From positions 63,298-127,297 of the forward strand of contig MTSL01000159.1 in NCBI GenBank assembly GCA_002794465.1: a DNA stretch of 64,000 nucleotides. Direction: 5' to 3'. Under the pieces are notes generated by a model. It saw only the letters and a program-made list of their open reading frames with translations. It was not told the DNA's origin and did not search any database. Positions 56,385-64,000 of the stretch are shown one piece after another. Position numbers and translations under genes: made by a program. This stretch comes from Paramicrosporidium saccamoebae (lineage: Eukaryota > Rozellomycota). Position 1 is the stretch's first letter. Each line of letters starts with the position of its first letter.

Positions 56385-59004
56385 ATGCGCATCCTGTCTC
56401 GTTTTGTAATTTTTCGACTTGGCGCACGAGGGTATGCCAACGTAGTTGAGACATATGCGCCCCAAACTGTCCTGAAAAAGATTCGACGCATTCAATTGCA
56501 GCCAGAAACCCCCATCGAATGTCCTGATAAGGTCGAAATACTTTGTGAAAAAAAGACTGATTCAAAAAGAGTATCTCTGGTGCTTGAGCAATACAGAGAA
56601 TTGCAGCTTAAATATCCCAAGCACATTATTTTGATGCAGGTCGGGGATTTTTTCGAAATATTCGACAATGCCGCCAAGAATGTCAGCCAGGTTCTTGATA
56701 TTGGTTTGTGTGAGAGCCGATATGGCACCACGATGACTGGTTTTCCCCTCCGTACCATGGACACGTATCTGGACCGGCTGGTAAGAGCGGGTAGCTCGCT
56801 GGTTTTGGTTGAGCAGCAAGAAGCGAGGCCACCAAACACGGCAATCACCAGGAGAGTCACTAGGATCATTACTCCGGGGACCATTACCGAGGAAAACTTG
56901 CTGGACAGTGGTACTAACAATTTCATGCTTTCAGTGGAAGAATCGGCTGACGGTTATGGGCTTGCATGGATTGATCTCTCTACGGGCTATTTTCGAATAC
57001 TGGAGATTGAGGGGAAAGAACTATATAACGAGCTCGTGCGGATAAATCCAATAGAAATAATATCTGCTCCGAACTTGTGGAAGCTGGAAGAGATGGATCG
57101 ATTTGTCAAAAATCATCGCGCAGTCTTGTCGGATCTCGAGTTTCCAAAAGATTCGGCAGCGTTTGTCAAGCTCTTTGGGAGCGACTTCAATGATACTACT
57201 TTTACAGCCTCTGAATTAGCGGCAGGACTGAGACTGCTGAATTATGTAACAGCAACTCAAATGGAGAAACGTCCATACATTGAATGCCCCCAGCGGCATA
57301 GTCAACAGGACTCGGTGCGCTTGGATGCTGCGGCACTGAGGGCACTGGAGATTTTGAGAAACAATTCAACCAACACTAAGGAGAATTCGCTTTTGGATGT
57401 AATTGACGAGACGTGTACGGCTGCAGGATCGCGTTTGTTGATTCAGAGGTTGCAGACACCACTATTGAAAATGGCAGAGATTGATAGGCGACTTGATCAA
57501 CTTGCCCTGTTTTATGAAAGAGAGGAATTGCTGACGGATATTAGGAGTTTTTTAAAAAAGTGTAAAGATTTGGAGAGGTGCTTTCAGCGGCTGGCCCTCA
57601 ACCGTAGCACTGGTGGTCCCCGGGACATGCAGGCAATTCAGCAAACATTAAAACAAGCCTGTGAGATACAGCAACGACTGTGTGCCGTAGATGCTCTGCT
57701 GGCCGCTGATTTGGGCCATCGCATTGATTCCTGTCTTCAACTGATCGATGAGCTTGAGCGGGCAATTGTAGATTCTCCCCCATCAAAGGCCTCAGATGGC
57801 AGCTTGATAAGAACAGGCTACTCTGCAGCTCTTGATGAGTTGCGTGGCGAGTCGGTGAGTCTTGAATCGAGGTGTGCCGCGCTAGTTGAACAATATCGCA
57901 AAGAAACCAGTAAACATCATACCACAGCTCTTATGTTTAGAATCAAAGAGTTTGCGACTAGTCAACAGGAAGACGCTGGGATGGTTTGTGGAAGTAAACC
58001 GATCTGAAGGAAAACTGGAGAGTGATCGCTTTGTGCTCGACGGGCAAATTGACAAAAAGTATCGCTACAGAACTGACGAGCTTAATGGCTTGAATCGAGA
58101 TTTTGCCATGGGAGGAGAAGAGATTCTAAAGGAAGAGATGCGTATCTATGAGGAGCTCCGTGGCAAGGTTATTGGCGCGGGGGACAAGATTATGGCGACG
58201 GCAAGAACACTGGCCGAACTAGATGTCATTGCTTCCAATGCACTGCTCGCAAAGAAACGGGGATTCACCAGGCCACTATTAAAGGACAATTTTGAATTTA
58301 CGGTTGAGAACGGTCGACACCCAGTTGTGGAACACAAACATGCCGATGTTGGGAGATCGTTTGTGCATAATTCGTGTGATTTGGGCCCTTCTAAACGTTT
58401 TGCATTAGTCACTGGGCCCAATATGGGAGGGAAGAGTACATTTTTGCGACAAAATGCACTGATTGCAATCATGGCCCAATGTGGAATGTATGTTCCTGCT
58501 GATAGAGCTGTGCTGGGACTGGTTGATGCAGTTTACACGAGAATCGGGGCCAGCGATGACTTGTCGCGAGATCGAAGCACCTTTATGGTGGAAATGATAG
58601 AAACGGCAAATATTTTGAATCAGGCGTCGCCCCAAAGCCTTGTGATCATGGACGAGGTGGGACGGGGAACGGCAGCCAAGGAGGGATACTCACTGGCGTG
58701 GGGAATTTGTAAATATTTATACTCTAAAGGCTGTCGTACGCTCTTTGCCACGCACTACTCTGATCTATCTAAATTGGTCACTACTTTTCCACATAGTCAG
58801 TGCTTAATGTCGGCAGCACGACTGGATGCTGATGGTTTGTATTTTCTCCACCAGATATTCAAAGGCGTGGCTACAAAGTCGCATGCGATAGAAATTGCCA
58901 AGCTTGCAGGCATGCCCAAAGAAGTCCTGATATATGCATTAGAGGTTGGGGCGATTGGTGAATCTGAGAAGCCTGGAGAGTCTGGGGGGAGTAGGGTTAG
59001 TTGA
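56385..59004 (+). CDS. MSH1: Mitochondrial MutS homologue MSH1
   Basis: DNA mismatch-recognition ATPase for mtDNA maintenance. Exons 56385-57909 and 57941-59004 with a 31-nt intron give 862 residues. N-terminus MRILSRFVIFRLGARGYANV fits a mitochondrial presequence. Domain I: PKHIILMQVGDFFEIFDNAA (Phe-x-Glu mismatch wedge in the FFEIF position) and YGTTMTGFPLRTMDTYLDRL. Core: NSLLDVIDETCTAAGSRLLI. ATPase: GPNMGGKSTFLRQNALIAIM (Walker A), DDLSRDRSTFMVEMIET, VIMDEVGRGTAAKEGYSLAW (Walker B), LFATHYSDLSKL. The splice, which joins YRKET to KSKSLRLVNRKTLGWFVEV, was chosen because only it keeps the MutS LGWFVEV segment in frame. No C-terminal GIY-YIG domain, unlike plant MSH1. Confidence 0.92.
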
Positions 59005-59113
59005 TTGAACGGTTAGTCGATTGAAATATTAGTCAATTGAATGATTACTCTACTGCACCATACCACACTGAACCGCACTACACTATAGTAAAGCTTTAAT
59101 CATGAATACAGAA

Positions 59114-60013
59114 TTATTGAACCATTGGGGGCGTAGTGCTATAAATGGCAGACGGATCAGTCGACGAAAAGGCACCCGTGATAAAGGGATTATTTGATGG
59201 CCCATTGATCACTGGTTTAGTGGATGATTCGGCTCCTCCCCCAAGACCATATAATAGACCTTGATATTTGCCATCGTCAATTTTTTCTTCAAAGAACATG
59301 TGCCGGATTTTGAAAAAGGCCTGGAGGGTTAGTAAACTGTCACTACCAGCTTGATGTTGAGTTCCAACGCGCTCAAGACCGAGATCATCGGCGATATCCT
59401 GCAGACCTCCTTTTAGACTCTTGCAGCTCTTCATCATGTGCTTAATGTCGTAGAAATTGGGGAAAAAGATGCAAAGCAGTTCAAAAAACTCTCCCTCTTC
59501 GGCCGGAAGAGGGTTGCACGTCAGAACCTTGAGGAAATAGCCAAAGTCGTAGCCGCTGTGGAAGCTAATCCACTTGACTTCTGGAAGTAGCACCAGTCCG
59601 GATGTCATTACAAGCTCGCCAAAGTCGCTAACGTCGATACCTCGTGATTTGTGCTGTCTAAAGTCGATACCCGAGTTGGTCAGCAAGTCTATAGAGTCTT
59701 GAGCATAGGTGTCCTCATCCAAGTTGAATTTAAAGTTGAACTGCCAGGTGCAGACTTCTGGAGGCAAGTTGCCATGCTCGTCTGACAGGGTAATGCCCAG
59801 CTGAATAACCCTCAACAGGTCCACGTTGCAACGCAGGGTCTGGTACACAAATTCAGACTGTGTGCGAAAATTTCCCAGCGGACGAGCAACAATGCCCGGA
59901 AACTCGGTATCCATGGCTATATAAGGGTACTTTGGCACAAGCTCTCTGACCGCAGCCATTTCCGTCTCCAGAGTGTCGGCCCAGACATCCCTAATAAGGA
60001 CCTTGCGATCCAT
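59114..60013 (-). CDS. POP2: CCR4-NOT deadenylase CAF1/POP2 (CNOT7/8)
   Basis: DEDD-type 3'-5' poly(A) exonuclease. The start is taken at MDRKVLIRDVWADTLETEM (60013), the conserved N-terminus; the frame is open 20 codons further but that part overlaps the next gene. 299 residues. Catalytic residues: Asp35 and Glu37 in YIAMDTEFPGIV, Asp in FHSGYDFGYFL, and HQAGSDSLLTLQAFFK. NVDLLRVIQLGITLSDEHGN and TWQFNFKFNLDEDTYAQDSI are nearly invariant in the family. The C-terminal 40 residues (S/T/P/N-rich) are lineage specific. Its ATG lies 15 bp from that of the divergent small TIM gene. Confidence 0.97.
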   Translation of the reverse strand: MDRKVLIRDVWADTLETEMAAVRELVPKYPYIAMDTEFPGIVARPLGNFRTQSEFVYQTLRCNVDLLRVIQLGITLSDEHGNLPPEVCTWQFNFKFNLDEDTYAQDSIDLLTNSGIDFRQHKSRGIDVSDFGELVMTSGLVLLPEVKWISFHSGYDFGYFLKVLTCNPLPAEEGEFFELLCIFFPNFYDIKHMMKSCKSLKGGLQDIADDLGLERVGTQHQAGSDSLLTLQAFFKIRHMFFEEKIDDGKYQGLLYGLGGGAESSTKPVINGPSNNPFITGAFSSTDPSAIYSTTPPMVQ

Positions 60014-60028
60014 GCACCCCGGAACGGC

Positions 60029-60274
60029 ATGTCCGAAGAAACCAAGGACGACCAGACGTCCAATGTACAACAAATACTACAGTTACGTGCCATGTATGAA
60101 ATGACGACGGCCATTACTTCAAAGTGCTTCCAGACATGTCTTACCCGACTAAACCCACGCCTTGAGGATTCCGACAAAAATTGCATCTCCAACTGTGCTG
60201 CCAACATTCTTCACATGAAGTTGCTGTTTACGCGGAGACTCATCGAGGCAGCCCAGTCTAACCAGCTTGCATAA
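60029..60274 (+). CDS. Small TIM chaperone of the mitochondrial intermembrane space (Tim8/13-like)
   Basis: 81 residues, single exon. Twin CX3C motifs CFQTC and CISNC, 14 residues apart, are the hallmark of small Tim proteins (Tim8, 9, 10, 13) that escort membrane proteins across the intermembrane space. Flanking helices (MYEMTTAITSKCFQTCLTRL and CAANILHMKLLFTRRLIEAA) fit the helix-loop-helix fold. The TSKCFxxC context and the acidic N-terminus (SEETKDDQTS) resemble Tim8/Tim13 more than Tim9/Tim10, but subfamily is not certain from this length. It shares a minimal intergenic region with CAF1. Confidence 0.88.
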   Translation: MSEETKDDQTSNVQQILQLRAMYEMTTAITSKCFQTCLTRLNPRLEDSDKNCISNCAANILHMKLLFTRRLIEAAQSNQLA

Positions 60275-60554
60275 ACTGACAAACACAGTGGACCTGGCTT
60301 AAAGGCATATGCCAGCAGGTGGATTTGAGGATTTTACGTGGTACATAGAGTAGTAGGATTATAAAAGGACGGTTGTTTTTATAGCAAGAGTCGATTATCA
60401 TGCACACTGTCCACGCTCGAACAAGTACCAATGATAAATTCCTCACAGAATATAATTGGGCCGTGTCTTGATTGGCCAGCGGAGTCTCCTTGACCTTTGA
60501 CCTTTCCCCCTCGAGCTTCATCCCTCGTTCACGACGTCTTAAACTGGCACCGTC

Positions 60555-61230
60555 ATGCCCAAGATATACCAATACAAGCTGGTGCTCCTTGGCGAGTCGG
60601 CAGTGGGAAAGTCGAGCCTTGTGTTGCGTTTCGTAAAGAATTCGTTCTCGGACCATCAAGAGTCAACAATTGGAGGTATGTTTATTATGCATGCCACTGT
60701 ATGTTGTAGCGGCTTTTCTCACTCAGACACTCCAAGTCGACAAAGATACTCTCAAGTTTGAGATTTGGGACACGGCGGGACAGGAGCGCTATAATTCCCT
60801 AGCTCCAATGTACTACCGCGGGGCTCATGCTGCCGTCGTAGTATACGATATCACAAAGCGGGTAAGGGTGTGGGTTTGAGTTGACATTTAGGACTCGTTT
60901 GAGAGGGCAAAGAAGTGGGTCACTGAATTGCTTCGAAATGCGTCGCCGAATATCGTGATTGCGCTGGTTGGAAATAAGCTTGACTTGGCCACTCATCGCC
61001 AAGTAACCTTGGAAGAAGGGCAGGCATATGCTGATGAAGCCAATTTGCTATTTACAGAAGCCAGTGCACGCAGCGGTGATGGAGTGAGTGAGGCATTTAT
61101 CAAGATTGCCAAGAAGCTGCCCAAGACGGAGCAGCAAATGGCCTCTCCTAGATTGGCGCCGGATGCACGACGTGTAGACCTGAATCGTTCTGGTGCTGAA
61201 AGCTATCCCACCACCAATCGTTGCTGCTAG
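60555..61230 (+). CDS. RAB5: RAB5-type small GTPase (VPS21/YPT51)
   Basis: Early-endosome GTPase. Exons 60555-60675, 60710-60861 and 60892-61230 with introns of 34 and 30 nt give 203 residues. P-loop [16 protein letters not shown] and switch [14 protein letters not shown] are the exact Rab5 signatures after splicing; switch II is [20 protein letters not shown]; guanine-base motifs are GNKLDL and EASARSG. The C-terminus ends in tandem cysteines (NRCC) for double geranylgeranylation. The first intron splits the codon before AFLTQT. A start at [18 protein letters not shown] gives a short N-terminus like Ypt51. The 280-bp region before it (60275-60554) shows nothing else. Confidence 0.96.
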
Positions 61231-61282
61231 TCTGGAGTCTGAAGCAGCCTAAAGCCAATAAAGCTGTCGCTATTTCCGTGTT

Positions 61283-61450
61283 TTGAGTGTTGTTGAGTAT
61301 TGGTTGGGGTATTTTGGGTGTTGTTGGGGTATTTTGGGTGGTGTTGAGTATTGTTGAGTATTGTTGGGTATTACTACTGAGTGTCAACTACCGCATGTCG
61401 ACTACCTCGCGCCGACTACCTCGTATCGACTGCCGCACTTCAACTACCGA
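61283..61450. repeat. Two adjacent short tandem repeats
   Basis: G/T-rich units (GTTGTTGGGGTATTTTGGGT, TGTTGAGTAT) at about 61283-61377 are followed by C/A-rich units (CGACTACCTCGCGC, CGACTACCTCGTAT) at about 61384-61450, between the convergent RAB5 and eIF2B beta genes. Confidence 0.78.
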
Positions 61451-61490
61451 TTCTACTTCTTATACTTTGTAATAAATCACAATGATATGT

Positions 61491-62616
61491 TTAGACATCA
61501 AGGGTATAATCTTCCAGGTCATACATTTCTCTAAGCAGGCGATACACGTAGGATGGTGGATGGCCTCCAGTGTTTGTAATGAAAAGACTGACATATGGGG
61601 AGGGGACATAGTCAAAATGTGGATTGACAATATTGACCTTTGACATTAAATCTCCATCAGCAAAGGAAAGCACAGAATCGGGATTCCCAAGAATATTAAA
61701 TGTATCATGGTTCTCGGGGTAGATGGGAGTCAGCTTGTAGAGGCCTGCAACAACACAGACGGGAGTAGAGTGGTGTTTGGCTGCAGTGGCAATAAGCTGG
61801 CATCCAGAGGGAGCAATAAGACCTCCGTTAGCAGTGACTGCATGGCAGCCGATAATGACCTTGTTCACTCGAGCCATCAGGGCAAATATAGCAGCGTCAG
61901 AAATCAATAATGTCTCTACACCGGCAGCAGCAAGACTTTTGCAGAGATGGTGGCCTCCATAGGTGGGAGAACCTTCGGCCACAATCACCTGAAACTGGCG
62001 CTTCTTTGCGGCAGCAAGCAGAAACCTCTCCACAGCCTTTGACCTTCCAATGGTCATGATAATTTCATTCGAGTGAATATGCTCAAGGGACTGTTGGGCA
62101 AGTGTGTCAGAGACCGACTCGAGTTCGTCAATAATCTCATTGACGCCTTGAATGATGAGTTGCTTCAGCTGGTAGCATTGTCTGCTGTAATCCGTAGCAG
62201 GCGTTGTTGACTCTGCCAACAAGTTGAACATGGACGATTCGCCAGCCGTACTTCTGGTCGAATCATGGGAATCACTGTCTAACGATGTGGACGAGTCCAC
62301 CTTGCAAAGTTCCTTGGTGCTGTTTCGATATTCCTCTCGGATCAAGTGGAGGACTCTTCTAATAATATTCCCAACAGCAAATTCTACAAGAGATTACAGC
62401 ACACGGCTGAATAATGGTACCAACGGGCTGGGCTTGCAAGAGCCGCACTGAGAGCTCTCGAATGTGCTGGATGAGAGAGGCGGCGTTTGTCCATCGCGAG
62501 TTACTAATGACAGTCCGCAGAAGTTGGGCCGTCTCTAATGCAGTATGGTTGGAGCCGTATATTTGGCGTCGCTTCAGCTGAGACACGAAATGGTCGACGC
62601 TTTGAGAAGTGGTCAT
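61491..62616 (-). CDS. GCD7: Translation initiation factor eIF2B subunit beta (GCD7)
   Basis: Regulatory subunit of the guanine nucleotide exchange factor for eIF2. Exons 62616-62421 and 62383-61491 with a 37-nt intron give 362 residues (human 351). The Met of MTTSQSVDHFVSQLKRRQIY is used, since the upstream extension overlaps the next gene. Seen: ELSVRLLQAQPV joined by splicing to EFAVGNIIRRVLHLIREEY, IIMTIGRSKAVERFLLAA, VIVAEGSPTYGGHHLCKSLA, ALMARVNKVIIGCHAVTANG, and the C-terminal HFDYVPSPYVSLFITNTGGH PSYVYRLL, all diagnostic of eIF2B beta within the alpha/beta/delta family. A Ser/Asp-rich insert (SSTSLDSDSHDSTRSTAGES) is present. Confidence 0.93.
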
Positions 62617-62646
62617 TCCAGTGACCCTGGGCCAACCTGTACATAA

Positions 62647-64000
62647 TGTCTGGCCAGAGCTCTCCAAAGAGCGGCGTGGAAGAGGATCATGACCAGCTGC
62701 GGAAAGCCAGCAGGACGCGGATTCAGTCGCCTGTTCAGCGCGAATTAGACTGGTTCAAACAAAAGTCACCCCGCGCCCTGCCAAAAACGATGGGATTTCA
62801 CCCGCTAAACAGTCTCAACCCACAGTATAGCAGCACACGTATAAATCGTACCGTCTCTTGTGACGACGTATTTGACCAACAACGTGAACTGTCAGCTGAT
62901 AAGAAGCACGCTACGTCAAATGTTGGATTGCTTACGTTTGCGGATGGATTTCGCAAATACAGTCATGCTAAAAGGGCGGCCGAAGGGCGTCGTGCTGAGG
63001 AGTGTTGTGGTAAGGGGCGCTATAGTAAGGAGCGCTGTAATGAGGAGTGTCGTAGTAAGGAGCGCTGCATCAAGGAGCGCTGTAGTGAGGAGCGTCACAA
63101 CGAAGAACATTGTAGCAAGGAGCGTCGTCTTGCCTCACACAGTGGAATTTCTTCTCCTGTTTTTAACATTTCTGATGGAGAACCCGATAATATTAGCACC
63201 GATTTGGCCGACTTGCGGAAAAGAATTCAGGTAAAATTGATACAGATGGGAGACGCTGTACGGATTATTGACAGCTCTATTGCATCAATGACACTGGCAT
63301 TGGACTCTATCCTTAGTCGCTTTTCCTACGACAACAAGACGGTTTTATTTGGCTCTAGTAATGTAAAGTGGATATCTGGATACTTTGGAAAGGTCGGTGC
63401 ATATCTCGATATTAAATTTGCACAAGTTCCATCCGAATTTGCCGATCTGATGGGCACCATTTCTTTCGGTACCGTATTGATTAGGTTTGAATTTGACCTG
63501 CGATCGGTCGGCAAGCGGATAATACAAAGGATATTGAGAGAGTCCTTTAAAGGTCGTGTCACAATGCTGTTAGAACCTCTTGAGTATGATCCAACTTTTG
63601 AGCCTGACCCCAAGGCACTCGAGGATGGTAGTCCTGCCCGAAGCACCAGAACTAAGAGCCTCGCTCGAGATACTAGTCTTGACAGGAGAGCCTCTCGTAT
63701 CTCAACACCAACCCGGCCAGCCATTCCCCTCACGGACCGGAACCCACGAATATTGTTTACGTTTCCTCCCATGGAGCTTGATGCCGTCACCATTACAAGC
63801 AATGAGTTGCTGCACCTCCCTGAAGGGGTTTATCTTAACGACTCGCTGATTCAATTTGATCTAAAACTCATCTTGGAGCAAACGAGCGCAGACGTCAGGG
63901 AAAGAACCCACATATTTAGTTCCTTCTTTTTCAAGAAACTGCTTGACGGAAGTCAGGCCGACTCTGTGACAAAATGCAATATTTTTGACAAAAAGTTTGT
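62647..64000 (+). CDS. SUMO protease, Ulp2/SENP6-7 type, N-terminal part (3' truncated by window)
   Basis: The frame from the ATG at 62647 is open to the end of the window (at least 451 residues), with no stop. The last 90 residues begin the C48 protease domain: FPPMELDAVTITSNELLHLP, EGVYLNDSLIQFDLKLILEQ, HIFSSFFFKKLLDG, typical of Ulp2/SENP6/SENP7. Catalytic His, Asp and Cys lie beyond the window, so activity cannot be judged. A domain at about 245-320 (FGSSNVKWISGYFGKVGAYL) may be PH-like. Residues about 115-160 carry an imperfect 6-residue repeat rich in Lys, Glu, Arg and Cys (SKERCNEE, SKERCIKERC), encoded by an 18-bp minisatellite near 62990-63130. The start is 30 bp from that of the divergent eIF2B beta gene. 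Confidence 0.78.

Noticed and set aside
57949-57967. A 19-nt intron joining the two MSH1 frames
   Set aside because: It would restore frame, but a 31-nt intron at 57910-57940 with typical GTA...TTTAG ends does so and gives a better MutS match.
60014-60073. Longer CAF1 start at 60073
   Set aside because: The extra 20 residues overlap the start of the small TIM gene on the other strand and are unlike the family; the conserved N-terminus begins at 60013.
1-64000. tRNA, rRNA or snRNA genes
   Set aside because: I scanned the spacers for T-loop-like GGTTCAA/GGTTCGA contexts with matching stems and found none convincing; a tRNAscan-SE and Infernal run would be decisive.

Overview
The window is 64 kb of very compact eukaryotic nuclear DNA with about 46 protein genes on both strands, roughly one per 1.4 kb. 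The gene set is fungal or early-holomycotan in character: fungal-type CorA/Alr1 Mg transporters, a Tip20/RINT1 homologue, a Las17/WASP homologue, RAD6, GCN5, BRR2, CWC15, YJU2, BDP1 and MSH1. It also keeps genes that budding yeasts lack: TRAP-beta, CC2D1, a TMCO3-like antiporter, a RUS-family protein, KHDC4, eL28 and NDUFS7 of complex I. NDUFS7 argues against Microsporidia. Tiny introns, secreted orphan proteins and high density suggest an early-diverging, possibly endoparasitic fungus (for example Rozellomycota such as Paramicrosporidium). That assignment is inference; no rRNA or marker phylogeny is available here.

About 31 spliceosomal introns can be placed by protein alignment. Almost all are 28-37 nt, start GTA and end TAG or CAG. 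Many lie just after the start codon: the first coding exon is 3 nt in MND1, 6 nt in MDH1, 8 nt in the KHDC4 homologue and 15 nt in GCN5. Divergent gene pairs often have start codons only 14-42 bp apart. Most longer spacers carry a short tandem repeat private to that locus, and a dispersed element occurs three times (about 2.2, 13.8 and 36.9 kb).

Layout. 1-9 kb: ISWI C-terminus, RAD6, mitochondrial peroxiredoxin, pyrimidine-nucleotide carrier, TIP20/RINT1, a mitochondrial-like unknown, TRAP-beta and a TBRG1-like FYRN/FYRC protein. 9-16.6 kb: bL35m, a secreted orphan, RCC1, a small membrane protein, ADP/ATP carrier and BDP1. 16.7-25 kb: YJU2, GCN5, an ACAP-type ArfGAP, eL28, tyrosine aminotransferase and RUS. 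25-37 kb: cytosolic malate dehydrogenase, coatomer zeta, CC2D1, antiporter, KHDC4, RER1, CorA and WASP. 37-42 kb: CWC15, three tandem secreted HAD nucleotidase-like genes and a second CorA. 42-54 kb: TAF7, BRR2, NDUFS7 and a PMCA-type Ca2+-ATPase. 54-64 kb: MND1, a histone-fold protein, a TMX-like thioredoxin protein, MSH1, CAF1, a small TIM, RAB5, eIF2B beta and the N-terminal part of a Ulp2/SENP6 SUMO protease that runs off the end.

These genes are not one operon-like system; most are housekeeping (splicing, transcription, vesicle traffic, mitochondrion). The most unusual items are the secreted HAD array with one apparent pseudoenzyme, a BRR2 that lacks its N-terminal PWI-like region and has a degenerate second helicase cassette, the secreted 507-residue orphan, and the three-copy dispersed repeat.
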